The notes under the pieces are model-generated. The model saw only the letters and a list, made by a program, of their open reading frames with translations, was not told the DNA's origin and searched no databases. Positions 9,139 through 18,782 of a stretch of 64,000 nt of DNA are shown piece by piece. A program made the position numbers and the translations under genes. This stretch comes from Ahrensia sp. R2A130 (GTDB lineage: Bacteria > Pseudomonadota > Alphaproteobacteria > Rhizobiales > Rhizobiaceae), in the NCBI RefSeq assembly GCF_000179775.1, contig NZ_AEEB01000022.1, positions 248,001 to 312,000 of the forward strand, given 5' to 3'. The first letter of the stretch is position 1. Every line of letters begins with the position of its first letter.

Positions 9139-10191
9139 CTAGAGTTTGACGCCAGGCACCGCGAGCGGATTGTCCATCATTGCAGCCCGGTCCGGCATAT
9201 CGATCTGCGGTTTCCCAGTGAACGCATCAAACAGACGCTGTACGAAGTCTGGTTCGAGATCGCGGGTGATCATCACCAACCGTGTGCGGTGGTCATCATC
9301 GGGCCACGCAGGCAATTGCGCGGGCGGGTGAAACACCTGTTGCACTCCGTGGATCACCACGGGTCGATCAGGGTCTTCCTTCAACCGAACGATACCCTTC
9401 ACCCGCAACAGGTTCGGGCCGTGGGCAGCTTGTAGCAAATCAAGAAAACCGGCCAGCGTAACAGAGTCCACAGCATCGTCAGTTGCCAGCGTAAAAGCAC
9501 GAATGCGGGCGTCGTGGCGGTTCACATCATGGTGGTGATGATGATGGCCGTCCTTCGCCGCTTCTTCTCCCAACCAGCGCGAAACATCCGCAGTCTTCGT
9601 GGCCGGGTTGTAGAGACCACAATCGAAGAGTTCAGCAAAACCGGCGTCTGGCATAACTATGCGAGCAGACGGATTAAGCGCGCGCAGACGGCCTGTAACG
9701 TCTTCCGCTTTCGTGAGGTCCGTCTTTGTCACCACCAGCCGATCAGCCATAGCAACCTGTTTCACCGCTTCTTCATGTGCGTCCAACGTGGCTGAACCAT
9801 TCACAGCATCAACGGTGGTGATAACACCGTCGAGCCTAAGTCGATCTGACAGTACGGGGTGCGCCATAAGCGCGTGCAGCACGGGCGCAGGGTCAGCGAG
9901 GCCGGTCGTCTCAATAACGATACGGGCGGGCGCACCACCGTCGCGGTTAAGCAAACGTGTCAGCGTGTCCACGAGGTCGGACCGAATGGTGCAACACAGG
10001 CAACCATCGGACAATTCGACGATACCTTCGTCCGACTGTTCCACGAGCAGATGGTCAATCCCAACATCGCCAAATTCGTTGATGATGAACGCGGTGTCCG
10101 ACAGACCACCCGACTTGATAAGCCGGTTCAGCAATGTCGTTTTTCCGGAACCCAAAAACCCCGTCAATACAGATACCGGAATGGCGTTCAC
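9139..10191 (-). CDS. CobW/COG0523-family G3E GTPase (metallochaperone)
   Basis: 350 residues. The P-loop GFLGSGKTT is at 11-19 and the metal-binding CLCC at 64-67. A His-rich loop (GHHHHHHD) near residue 217 lies before the C-terminal CobW domain. COG0523 proteins insert or traffic zinc or cobalt in the cytoplasm. The His loop and CxCC motif favour zinc, but no Zur box is seen. Its start overlaps the stop of the carboxypeptidase gene by 4 bases (ATGA), so the two are translationally coupled. That is an unusual pairing unless the partner's cell-wall work is tied to zinc supply. Confidence 0.85.
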   Translation of the reverse strand: MNAIPVSVLTGFLGSGKTTLLNRLIKSGGLSDTAFIINEFGDVGIDHLLVEQSDEGIVELSDGCLCCTIRSDLVDTLTRLLNRDGGAPARIVIETTGLADPAPVLHALMAHPVLSDRLRLDGVITTVDAVNGSATLDAHEEAVKQVAMADRLVVTKTDLTKAEDVTGRLRALNPSARIVMPDAGFAELFDCGLYNPATKTADVSRWLGEEAAKDGHHHHHHDVNRHDARIRAFTLATDDAVDSVTLAGFLDLLQAAHGPNLLRVKGIVRLKEDPDRPVVIHGVQQVFHPPAQLPAWPDDDHRTRLVMITRDLEPDFVQRLFDAFTGKPQIDMPDRAAMMDNPLAVPGVKL

Positions 10192-11426
10192 GATGCTGGC
10201 CGGAATGTCGGGAGAGCCACCGGACGGTTCGATGCTTCGATAATGTTGGCAATCGGTGCAGCAGTTGGCTCTGGCACTTCCACAGGGGTCACGGGCGCTG
10301 CATCAACCGGCGCAACGTTAACCGGAGCGGTACGGATCTCAGCGACAGCAACCGACGTAAAATCAGGACGGAAGCTTGGCAGCGTCACACGGGCGGACGC
10401 CAGCGCCGCAGCCTGTCGACCGAGCAATTTCACCACCAGAGGAGAGCCCATCACCTTGCGCTCCTGCAGCCACGGAGAATCGATCACCGCCTGCCCTGCG
10501 CCCGGTTCATAGCGGGCAGCACGTGCGGCCTCGGTGCACATCACGCTGCGCATATTGCGTGGACCTGAGGGAACCGCGCCGTTGGGCTTCAATTCTGTAA
10601 TTGGTGTGCCAGTCGTGGTGGGAAGCCGGAAGCCTTCTTCGATTAATTTCGCTGCGTCCACCGCCCGCGATGTCTGCCCGTCTCTGCCGAGAACAATCGC
10701 TGCAATACGACGGCCTGAGCGCGTGGCAGCACCGGCGAAGTTGTAACCGGACGCGCACACAAATCCGGTCTTGAATCCATCCGCCCCGCGAAACCGCTCC
10801 AGCAGTAAATTGTAGGAGTAATAAACGCGCTGGATCGTCTTGCCGTTTTTTGTGCGGCTGGGCGCCAGCAGCGAAGGCGTCGACAGCATCGCTTTATATT
10901 GCGGATATTGCTTGTGCAGAACCCGCAGCAGGATAGCCATATCCCGCGCAGTGGTGACCTGCCGACGGTCATGCAATCCATGGGGATTGACGAAGTTGGA
11001 CCCCGTCATGCCGAGACGCGCAGCTTCTGCATTCATGGCCTGCGAAAAGGCCGGCACCGAACCGGAAACTGATTCAGCCAATGCAATCGAAATATCGTTG
11101 GCAGATTTGATGAGCAGCAGCTTTAACGCATCTTCCAGCCGCATCGTAGTGCCGCGCGAATAACCCATTTTCGATGGCGGCGCCTTACGCGCATTATCGC
11201 TCACAATAACCGGATGGTCCGCCGTCAACCGACCGGACTCGATGGCGCGGAAAGCGACCAGCGCTGTCATCAATTTCGTTAAAGAAGCCGGATGCCACAG
11301 GTCGAAAGCCTGCTGCGCAGACAGCACGCGACCAGAATCCAGATCTACAGAAATATGCGGCAAGGCGTGGGCGGGCAAAGCCAGCCAAGCGGTCAGGAAA
11401 AAAGCTATGATGGAGCGCATGTGCAT
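10188..11426 (-). CDS. D-alanyl-D-alanine carboxypeptidase, PBP5/6 type
   Basis: 412 residues with a signal peptide (cut expected after ALPAHA). All three active-site motifs of class S11 peptidases are present: S48-L-T-K51, S108-A-N110 and K219-T-G221. It removes the terminal D-Ala of peptidoglycan stem peptides in the periplasm. The C-terminal ~150 residues are replaced by a long Pro/Ala/Val-rich tail (PVNVAPVDAAPVTPVEVPEP) instead of the usual PBP5 beta domain with an amphipathic anchor. ATGs at 11426 and 11420 are both possible starts. It follows the glycosyltransferases on the same strand after a 26-base gap, so co-expression is likely. Confidence 0.85.
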   Translation of the reverse strand: MHMRSIIAFFLTAWLALPAHALPHISVDLDSGRVLSAQQAFDLWHPASLTKLMTALVAFRAIESGRLTADHPVIVSDNARKAPPSKMGYSRGTTMRLEDALKLLLIKSANDISIALAESVSGSVPAFSQAMNAEAARLGMTGSNFVNPHGLHDRRQVTTARDMAILLRVLHKQYPQYKAMLSTPSLLAPSRTKNGKTIQRVYYSYNLLLERFRGADGFKTGFVCASGYNFAGAATRSGRRIAAIVLGRDGQTSRAVDAAKLIEEGFRLPTTTGTPITELKPNGAVPSGPRNMRSVMCTEAARAARYEPGAGQAVIDSPWLQERKVMGSPLVVKLLGRQAAALASARVTLPSFRPDFTSVAVAEIRTAPVNVAPVDAAPVTPVEVPEPTAAPIANIIEASNRPVALPTFRPAS

Positions 11427-11452
11427 ATCGTGTTTTGGAGCGATGCCTTTCT

Positions 11453-12565
11453 TTAAGGCGCAAGTCCAGCAGCGGAAAGGGTCGTTTTGAGGGCGATTGC
11501 AGCAGATGTGAGAGAATGTTGCTTTTTCACATGGGCGGGACCATTCGCTGAAAGGCGTTTGCGGCCATAATCATCACGCAGCAAATCGCTAATGACTTTA
11601 GCAAAACCGGCAACATCATCAGCTTTGGTCAGCACGCCCGTTTCGCCATTGGCCACAACAAGAGGCGGCCCCATTTCGTCAAACGCCACGACAGGCAGGC
11701 CCAGCATTTGCGCTTCGAGATAGACCATGCCGATGGGTTCTTTCCAACCCGGCCAAACGAACAGCGAGGCGCTGGCCATATGCTGCAACACCTCATCATG
11801 AGGAATAGCACCGGTGAGTGTGACGCGATTGCCAAAAGGTTCAAAAAGCCCCGCAATATTGTCCCGTTCCGGTCCGTCACCCACCAGCAAACAACGCCAA
11901 GGCATGTCGGGCAACATCGTCAAAGCCTGCGCCAAAATCTCGTAATTACGCAATTTCTTACCGGGCCGCATTTGCCCGACCGCCAGCAGAACAGGCGGGT
12001 CGGATGAAGCGCGGGACGGCAGGTTCACCGGAACCTCGATAAAAGGAGCGATCATGGTGATGCGTTCGTCGGGAATGCCCAGCGACAGCAGATAGTCAGC
12101 ATCATCGCGCTTGAAAGCGAGATGCATATCTGCCGCTCGAAGGCCAATCTGGGCTTCCGTCCGCCAGTTCGCCCAAAGGTCGCCACCATTTTCAAACCCC
12201 TGCCCTGTTCGTGCAGCTTCAACCGTAATGAGCGGAATATCGAAAGCTTCCGCCACACGCGGGCCGAGCCAATCCGGCGCTTTGCAGTAGGGGTGGTAGG
12301 TGATCCATGCAGAAGGGTGTTTGATTGAGGGCCGTTTCTGCCAATCGGCGATAATACGATCCGCTTCCTGCAAAGCATCGGCTTTTCTCGCGGCCAGAAT
12401 GTCTGCTTCAGGACGCTTGGAATAAGCGATGAAGCGGGAGGCGAGCTCCACATCATAACCAGCAAGCCCAAGCGCTTTCATCAGGTTTGCCGCAATCAAA
12501 CGATCACCGGACGCGATGGGATGGTCCGGCGGTTTGATGGCCGCGTGAAACGCCAGCCGCGTCAT
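11453..12565 (-). CDS. Glycosyltransferase family 4
   Basis: 370 residues from the ATG at 12565, which overlaps the stop of the upstream gene by 4 bases (ATGA). The two-domain GT-B layout is evident. The C-terminal half has LLAVGQMRPGKKL, a nucleotide-sugar region ending FVWPGWKEPIGMVYLEAQ (E-x7-E type) and LPVVAFDEMGPPLVV. It transfers an activated sugar to a growing glycan in the cytoplasm; donor and acceptor are unknown. It is the last of four overlapping glycosyltransferase genes. Confidence 0.8.
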   Translation of the reverse strand: MTRLAFHAAIKPPDHPIASGDRLIAANLMKALGLAGYDVELASRFIAYSKRPEADILAARKADALQEADRIIADWQKRPSIKHPSAWITYHPYCKAPDWLGPRVAEAFDIPLITVEAARTGQGFENGGDLWANWRTEAQIGLRAADMHLAFKRDDADYLLSLGIPDERITMIAPFIEVPVNLPSRASSDPPVLLAVGQMRPGKKLRNYEILAQALTMLPDMPWRCLLVGDGPERDNIAGLFEPFGNRVTLTGAIPHDEVLQHMASASLFVWPGWKEPIGMVYLEAQMLGLPVVAFDEMGPPLVVANGETGVLTKADDVAGFAKVISDLLRDDYGRKRLSANGPAHVKKQHSLTSAAIALKTTLSAAGLAP

Positions 12566-13710
12566 GCCCGTGCAGCCAACCAAAGCTTCACCAACTTTGC
12601 GGAATTGGCTGCGCCATCAAAGTCGACGTCGAGGGCAGGCTTCGGCAAGACCAGGGCTTGGATGACAGCATCGCTCAATGCTTTCAGCGTCAATCGCGAT
12701 TGGGGCAGGGACACAGCAACGCCCGCGCGCTCCAACACTGCCGCCCGAAGAGCTTGTTCTTTCTGACCCGTTGTATCGTGAGGCACGAACACTGCGCGGC
12801 TGCGTGATGCCAGAACATCCATCGCGGTGTTGTAACCGCATTGCGAAATCGAGAGGCGCGCCGCGGCCATCTGACCAGCCAAACCATTGATACGCTTAAC
12901 GATCCGCACGTTTGGTCCTGCCAGTTCGATAAGCTTCGCTATCGCGCCTTCTTTCGCTTCAGATCCGGTTGCGATAAGGAAATTCAGCTCCGGTCGCAGA
13001 GCTGCAAGTTGCACGACGACGTCCAGCATCTCTCCTCCGAAAGCACCGCCACCAGCCGTAGCGACTATATCCACTGCTGCGCCCGAAGGTTCGATTTCCA
13101 GCAAGTTCGCCGGCACGACGAAGCCTGTATAGCCAAGCATCGGTTCAATCTCACAGGTCAGGGGAAACGTCTCTTCCAACGTCACTAAGGCGGGGTCGCT
13201 GTGGACAAGAACTTGGTCATAGCGGGCGTGGAGAACATCAACCGTTTCCTGATCGCGACCCGGTTTTGTGCGTGGCTGTAGAATATCGCGCACCGACGAA
13301 GTGACCAATGGCGGTCTCGATTTGGCGGCAAGCGCATCCAGCATCGCGGTCACTTCGTGACGCACCACACGACGGCCAAAGGGGAATGCTTCGGTTAGGA
13401 CGGCGTCCGGCTGCAACGATGCAATTGCATCAAGCAAAACCGCACAGCGTTTCTCCATCCAGTCATCACCAAGCGCATCACCATTGCCATCCAGCCATTG
13501 GCTATAACTCGCATCAGCTGCAGAAATCGGTGGCAAATAGTGAACGCGCGCGTCACCGGGATCGAAGCCCGGAACCGGCTTGCCACCGTAGATGATATCC
13601 ACATCGAAGCCCGCGTTCAGAAACGCTTTCACTAACCGTTGTGCGCGAAAAACGTGGCCGACGCCAAGCAGGTGAAGGAAATAGAACAGCAGGTGCGGAC
13701 GGTTAGCCAT
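12562..13710 (-). CDS. MurG-like (GT28-type) glycosyltransferase
   Basis: 382 residues. The N-terminus FYFLHLLGVGHVFRAQRLVK and the C-terminal block ISQCGYNTAMDVLASRSRAVFVP followed by GQKEQALRA match the MurG/GT28 C-terminal domain that binds a UDP-sugar. It overlaps the upstream GT4 gene by 8 bases and the downstream GT4 gene by 4. It resembles the gene at 14944-16128 (shared GVGH/GLGH..R and CGYNT motifs), suggesting an ancient duplication. The product is unknown. Confidence 0.75.
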   Translation of the reverse strand: MANRPHLLFYFLHLLGVGHVFRAQRLVKAFLNAGFDVDIIYGGKPVPGFDPGDARVHYLPPISAADASYSQWLDGNGDALGDDWMEKRCAVLLDAIASLQPDAVLTEAFPFGRRVVRHEVTAMLDALAAKSRPPLVTSSVRDILQPRTKPGRDQETVDVLHARYDQVLVHSDPALVTLEETFPLTCEIEPMLGYTGFVVPANLLEIEPSGAAVDIVATAGGGAFGGEMLDVVVQLAALRPELNFLIATGSEAKEGAIAKLIELAGPNVRIVKRINGLAGQMAAARLSISQCGYNTAMDVLASRSRAVFVPHDTTGQKEQALRAAVLERAGVAVSLPQSRLTLKALSDAVIQALVLPKPALDVDFDGAANSAKLVKLWLAARA

Positions 13711-14947
13711 CAGCGGCGGGGCGGCTATCAGCGCCGAACAATTCGAGCAGCTGGTCTATCTCACGGGCAGCGTCGAATTCACTGCGAACTCTCGTCTCAC
13801 CCGCCTCCCCCATCAAAGCGCGCAGTGACGGATCGCGAGCAAGGCGCTCGATGGCTTGCGCCAAAGCGCCAACATTATTCGGCGGCACAAGAGCACCGTT
13901 CGTTCCGTCCACGATGAGTTCAGGAATGCCAGAAATCGGCGTGGAGATAACCGGCATCCGCTGGCTCTGCGCTTCAACGATGACGTTGGGCAAACCGTCA
14001 CGATCGCCATCAGCAGCGATCCGGCATGGCAAAATAAACATATCGCTATCGCGGTAGGCGGCCAGCACGTCGGCCTGCGCCTGTGCGCCTGCAAAGTGGC
14101 ACTTGTGGGCAATGCCAAGTCGTTCCGCCTGCGCTTTTAACTCCGCCAATAGCGGGCCACCAGCAATGTGAGTCCACCGCCAATGCAGCTTGGCAGGCAA
14201 TTGCGCCAACGCATCAAGCAGCGTGTCGAGCCCCTTCTTTTCCACCGCACGACCAACGCTCAACAAGCGCACGGGGTCCGAAGCATCCGAACCATCACGG
14301 GTGGAAGACGGCTGGTCGTTTGGCGCAAAGCGCGACAGATCGAGGCCGTGATAGACGAGATGAACATTTTCGCCAGCAGCCAAGCCACGAAGGTGAGACG
14401 CGCCACCTCCGGTGCAGGTGACTGTCCAGCGGGCATCATCAAGTTTTTCAGAAAGCTCCCAGTCAGGCGACGTCCAGATGTCTTTCGCATGAGCCGAAAT
14501 AGAGAACGACAGGCCCCGCATGGTTGAGGCGTAACGTGTCACCGAACCGGGCGTGTGGATGAAATGGCCGTAGAACCAACCGGCATCTTCTGTAATTTCA
14601 ACAGCGGCAACCATGGCCTGCACGAAACGGCGCACGCGGTTACGGGTAAAGTCACGGCGGAGGTCTTTCAGCCAAATGTTGCGGGCCTGCCGGTAACCGG
14701 GCAATCGCCTCGCCTTCAACCAACCGGCCAAACACCGCTTCCATTCATCGTGCACATATTCGGGCAGATAAAGCACCGGCGCTGTGATTTCGTGATGAAC
14801 GGGGTGACGCTTGGTGTCTGTCGGGTGTCGCAGAGACACCAACTGCAACTTCAGTCCCGCCTTTTGCAGATTGAGAATTTCCTGCGCTATGAAGGTTTCC
14901 GAAAGACGCGGATAACCCTTCAAGAAAATGACCAACGTACCGTTCAT
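13703..14947 (-). CDS. Glycosyltransferase family 4
   Basis: 414 residues, GT-B fold. The N-terminus FLKGYPRLSETFIAQEI is the form common in exopolysaccharide GT4 enzymes of the WcaL/AmsK type. The C-terminal Rossmann domain has LLSVGRAVEKKGLDTLLDAL, CRIAADGDRDGLPNVIVEAQ and PVISTPISGIPELI. It overlaps its upstream neighbour by 4 bases, so it is translationally coupled in the cluster. It probably adds a sugar to a lipid-linked repeat unit. Confidence 0.85.
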   Translation of the reverse strand: MNGTLVIFLKGYPRLSETFIAQEILNLQKAGLKLQLVSLRHPTDTKRHPVHHEITAPVLYLPEYVHDEWKRCLAGWLKARRLPGYRQARNIWLKDLRRDFTRNRVRRFVQAMVAAVEITEDAGWFYGHFIHTPGSVTRYASTMRGLSFSISAHAKDIWTSPDWELSEKLDDARWTVTCTGGGASHLRGLAAGENVHLVYHGLDLSRFAPNDQPSSTRDGSDASDPVRLLSVGRAVEKKGLDTLLDALAQLPAKLHWRWTHIAGGPLLAELKAQAERLGIAHKCHFAGAQAQADVLAAYRDSDMFILPCRIAADGDRDGLPNVIVEAQSQRMPVISTPISGIPELIVDGTNGALVPPNNVGALAQAIERLARDPSLRALMGEAGETRVRSEFDAAREIDQLLELFGADSRPAADG

Positions 14948-16128
14948 GCGCCAGCGCCAGACAACAACAATTCCACACGGTCACAGACGGCATCGAGACC
15001 GCCGAGGTCAATTTCACCAGCAGCTTGAGACGGCGCAGCCGCTTGCGGCAAAGCATGCAGTGCCCGAACCATCTGGTTAACGTCTTGCGCCGTATCGGCA
15101 TCGATAACCTGTGTCAGGCCAAGCTCGGCAGAACGGTTGGCACGGATCAGTTGTTCTTGACGCGGGTGAGTGCGCGGCACGAAAAGCGTCGGCTTATCGA
15201 ACGACAGAATTTCACAAAACGTGTTGTAGCCGCACATGCCCACCACCGCTGACACGCGCTCTAAAATAGCTTCCATCGTGTTGTCGAAATCCAGCACTTC
15301 GACTTGGGAAAGCTTTGCTGCTCGTGCGTGAATTTCGTCGCGCTGTTCTGCCGCCATGAAGGGGCCGCAGACCAGCAACATCGGTGTGGTCAGGCTGGGG
15401 TCGTGTTCGCAGGCGGCCAACACCATTGCCATAATATCTGCGCCGTCCCCACCACCACCGGCCGTGACGAGGATCGTTCCCGGCGCAATATGCAACGGCA
15501 GGGCTTTTTCGGTCGCAGGCATATCGCGCTCCAGAAAGCCGGTATAGGTCAGACGATCGGTCACACTTTGCGGCACATCAAGGCCCGTCAGCGGATTGTA
15601 AAAATCTGCAGGGCCGTAAATCCAGATATCGTCATAGAGCGCGGCGATCTTGTCCATCACCTCTTTCTTGCGCCATTCCTCTTCCAGCAAATGTGGCGCG
15701 TCCATTACGTCACGTAAGCCAAGCACAGTTTTGCAGCCGCGCTCGCGCAACATTTCCAATGTGCTTTCGATTTCACCCTTCAATCCCATCGGCTCCTTAT
15801 CGACGATAAAGATGTCAGGATCGAAGAGCTTGGCCGTCTTACGGATCAGGCTTTCCCGCATGGCGAGAGTGTCGGCAATGTCGATGTGGTCAGAAACCGA
15901 GGTGTACTCACCGGAGTACAGCTTGATGACACTGGGAACTTTCACAAAATCCACCCGCGCTTTGAAGTCAAAGGCACCGGCGATCTGTGAGCCGGAAAGA
16001 ATAAGGATATTCAGACCCTTGAAGCGATCCACGAGCGCATGAGCAATAGCCCGACTGCGGCGCAAATGGCCGAGTCCAAACGTGTCATGGCTGTACATGA
16101 GAATGCGGGCGTCATCGAGCCGTTTCAT
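14944..16128 (-). CDS. MurG-like (GT28-type) glycosyltransferase, first gene of the cluster
   Basis: 394 residues. N-terminal LMYSHDTFGLGHLRRSRAIA and C-terminal VVGMCGYNTFCEILSFDKPT plus LFVPRTHPRQEQLIRANRSA place it in the GT28-like superfamily. It leads the unit 16128-9139 of four glycosyltransferases, the carboxypeptidase and the CobW gene, all on the minus strand with overlaps or short gaps. The 209 bases upstream separate it from the divergent PAS-GGDEF-EAL gene and must contain promoters for both. Confidence 0.78.
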   Translation of the reverse strand: MKRLDDARILMYSHDTFGLGHLRRSRAIAHALVDRFKGLNILILSGSQIAGAFDFKARVDFVKVPSVIKLYSGEYTSVSDHIDIADTLAMRESLIRKTAKLFDPDIFIVDKEPMGLKGEIESTLEMLRERGCKTVLGLRDVMDAPHLLEEEWRKKEVMDKIAALYDDIWIYGPADFYNPLTGLDVPQSVTDRLTYTGFLERDMPATEKALPLHIAPGTILVTAGGGGDGADIMAMVLAACEHDPSLTTPMLLVCGPFMAAEQRDEIHARAAKLSQVEVLDFDNTMEAILERVSAVVGMCGYNTFCEILSFDKPTLFVPRTHPRQEQLIRANRSAELGLTQVIDADTAQDVNQMVRALHALPQAAAPSQAAGEIDLGGLDAVCDRVELLLSGAGA

Positions 16129-16337
16129 CGGAGGGAACCGCCGCGCGTTGCAGTGTCGTCGTAGAGCCGGAGACTAGCGGAGAGCCCGAAAAGCCTCAAG
16201 CCGTTGTGTGACAAATGAAATTTGTAATCAATTGTAACAAGTGAACGGGATTTTTACGATCTCCGGGCATGTTACCAACAAGCCTGCCCAAAAGGGGTCG
16301 GTGAAATTGGGTGTAGCCAGGGCGCGGGACTATCCAT

Positions 16338-18692
16338 ATGCAGCAAGGGGTCAGAACCGAAAGGATTGATAAACAAGCGATTTACCGCACATTTGTGCGC
16401 GCTGTTTTTCAGGACTATCGGTTGAACATGGTCGGAGTACCGGCAACAGCGCTTGCTGTTATGCTGACCGCTTACGCCGCTAAATCTCCGGCACTTTATG
16501 CCGTGGCCGCCATGATGTTCGTCATAGGCTTGGGCCGCTACATCATGGGCAAACGCTTTGAAGCGGCCCAGGAAAAGCTTGGTCGCAACACCTGGGCCTA
16601 TAGGCGCTGGGAACTTCATCACACGCTTCTGGCCACATTTTACGCTTTGATGTTCGGTGCATGGTGCGCAGTGGCAACATATACCGGCAATCAATTCGCC
16701 CTGTTCACCGCATTCACTGTGACATTCGCCAACCTTATAGGCGTGAGCGGGCGAGCATTTCCGATTAAGCGCTTGGTGAATGGACAGGCCATTGCGGCAA
16801 GTGTGCCGCTGATTGCCTGCTTGGTATGGATTGGAGGCATGTATGCTTGGCTGGCCATACTCCTAACACCATATCTCATAAGCGTAATGCTTCTGGCACA
16901 GCGCCAGCGCGGCAATTTGTTGGAAAACGTCATCCAGCGCCAAACAGCGCAAGCCCTTGCCAGCCGCATCCATACAGCATTGGAAAATATCCCGCAGGGC
17001 ATGTGCATGTTCGATGCCGATGGAACCACGCAGGTGGTGAACGAACAAATCGCGCGCTTCGTGGGCATGTCTCAGGACGACCTGCTGGGCAAGCCGCTGC
17101 CGGAACTTGCTCTGCGCTTTCAGAGTGCCTTCAATCTCGACCGAGAAACATTCGACCGTTACGACCAGTGGATGGCGTCCGGTGAACGATCCAGTTTCTC
17201 AGCCACCTTCACGCTGGAACGCAAGGGCACCTGCACTGTTCGCTTCAAATCCGTTCGCTTGGAAAATGGCGGCATCGTCATCACCATGGACGATGTAACT
17301 GATGAGGTGCGCGCTGCCCGCCAGATCGATTACATGAAGCGCTTTGATACCCTCACCGGCCTGATGAACCGCAACGAGGTGCCAAATCATATTACAGCAG
17401 AACTAAACCATGCAATTGCCGGCCAGCAGGTTGCGGTGATGGTGTTCAACATCGACCGCTTCAAGGAATTGAACGATTTGCACGGCATGCGCATTGGCGA
17501 CGATCTGGTCTGCGCCTTTGCAGAAAAACTGGAACAAATCGTGGGGCCACGAGGCAATTGCGCCCGTTTTGGTGGAGACGAATTCGTCGTCGTTTTGCGC
17601 GCTCCGCGGTGCGCCGACCTTGCTCGCCACGTCGCAGATCTGGTGAGCGAAGCGACGGACATGCCCTGGATAGTTGGCCCTACAAAGCAAAAACTTGATG
17701 TAGGCACATCGATCGGCATCGCGGTGTCGGATGAGGAAAATCACCGCAAGCCCAGCTATTGCGACGCTTTGCTGACAGAGGCTGCGGTTGCCATGGCAGT
17801 TGCACGACGCAGCGCAAGCAGCAATTGGCAGATTTTCAACCAACAGATGCGTCAGGATATGGAGCAGCAACACAAGCTTCAAGAAGACCTGCGCTCTGCA
17901 CTTGATAACGGCGAGCTTGAGCCCTTTTTCCAACCCCTTGTTTCCACAGTCACCGGGCAAGTGACCACTTGCGAAGCCCTGTTGCGTTGGCGCCGTGCCA
18001 ATGGCGATCTGGTGCCACCTGGCATCTTCATCCCGGTTGCAGAAGAGATGGGGCTGATTAGCTCAATCGGCGATTTCATCATTCATGAAAGCTGCAAAAT
18101 TTGCGCAACGTGGCCGGACAACATTCGTGTTGCGGTCAATCTATCACCGCTACAATTCCACAACGGCAAACTGCTAAGGGTTGTAGATGAGGCACTGATC
18201 AAGTCCGGCCTCGCAGCCGACCGGCTAGAGCTGGAGATCACCGAAAGCCTGATGCTCAATGATGTCGAAGCGACCATCTCCGTGCTGCAGTCGCTTAAAG
18301 ACCGAGGCGTCCGCATCTCACTTGATGATTTTGGCACGGGCTATTCCAGCCTCAGCTACATGAACCAACTGCCGTTGGACAAAGTGAAGATCGACCGCTC
18401 CTTTGTGGTCAATCTTCAGACGGACGAACGGTCGGTATCCATGGTTCAAGCAGTCACGTCACTGTCGCAAAAACTCGGCCTCAAGGTCGTGGTTGAAGGT
18501 ATCGAAACGGACGAACAGCTGGCTCTACTGTTGGCGAAAGCGCCGGTCGATGAAATTCAAGGCTACCATTTCTCAAGACCACAAGATGCATCAGCTGTTG
18601 CGCGCCAACTTGTATCCGGATCCGCAGACCGTGCAGAAATGATGCGGATGATGAGAACAGCGAAGAGCAACAGCAAGCTTATCGCAGCCTGA
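16338..18692 (+). CDS. Membrane PAS-GGDEF-EAL c-di-GMP enzyme
   Basis: 784 residues. N-terminal membrane region of about five or six helices (residues 30-200), a PAS-like domain (about 215-325, LENIPQGMCMFDADGTTQVVN), a GGDEF domain with an intact GGDEF at 412-416, and an EAL domain with EAL at 546-548, DDFGTGYSSL and a C-terminal EIQGYHFSRP. Catalytic signatures of both halves look complete, so it could both make and break c-di-GMP, gated by the PAS/membrane input. It sits divergent to the glycosyltransferase cluster and just upstream of the FeeM-like gene; its most probable role is local control of surface polysaccharide or attachment. The start at 16338 has a poor ribosome site. Confidence 0.88.
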   Translation: MQQGVRTERIDKQAIYRTFVRAVFQDYRLNMVGVPATALAVMLTAYAAKSPALYAVAAMMFVIGLGRYIMGKRFEAAQEKLGRNTWAYRRWELHHTLLATFYALMFGAWCAVATYTGNQFALFTAFTVTFANLIGVSGRAFPIKRLVNGQAIAASVPLIACLVWIGGMYAWLAILLTPYLISVMLLAQRQRGNLLENVIQRQTAQALASRIHTALENIPQGMCMFDADGTTQVVNEQIARFVGMSQDDLLGKPLPELALRFQSAFNLDRETFDRYDQWMASGERSSFSATFTLERKGTCTVRFKSVRLENGGIVITMDDVTDEVRAARQIDYMKRFDTLTGLMNRNEVPNHITAELNHAIAGQQVAVMVFNIDRFKELNDLHGMRIGDDLVCAFAEKLEQIVGPRGNCARFGGDEFVVVLRAPRCADLARHVADLVSEATDMPWIVGPTKQKLDVGTSIGIAVSDEENHRKPSYCDALLTEAAVAMAVARRSASSNWQIFNQQMRQDMEQQHKLQEDLRSALDNGELEPFFQPLVSTVTGQVTTCEALLRWRRANGDLVPPGIFIPVAEEMGLISSIGDFIIHESCKICATWPDNIRVAVNLSPLQFHNGKLLRVVDEALIKSGLAADRLELEITESLMLNDVEATISVLQSLKDRGVRISLDDFGTGYSSLSYMNQLPLDKVKIDRSFVVNLQTDERSVSMVQAVTSLSQKLGLKVVVEGIETDEQLALLLAKAPVDEIQGYHFSRPQDASAVARQLVSGSADRAEMMRMMRTAKSNSKLIAA

Positions 18693-18702
18693 CTGCGGCC
18701 TG

Positions 18703-18728
18703 TTAACCTCATTTTAAGTAAATTTTAA
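18703..18728 (+). promoter_or_regulatory. Three TTAA boxes at 11-bp spacing (CtrA-like sites)
   Basis: TTAA occurs at 18703-18706, 18714-18717 and 18725-18728, each separated by exactly 7 bases. This gives two overlapping matches to TTAA-N7-TTAA, the binding consensus of the alphaproteobacterial regulator CtrA. The boxes lie 134-159 bases upstream of the FeeM-like gene. Binding is inferred, not shown. Confidence 0.55.
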
Positions 18729-18782
18729 GGATAACCCGCCACAGCCTTTACCGCCGCTCAGACACAGTTAATAATTCCTTAT

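Noticed and set aside
9514..9560. CAT/GTG-rich short tandem repeat within the CobW gene
   Set aside because: It simply encodes the His-rich metal-binding loop in frame.
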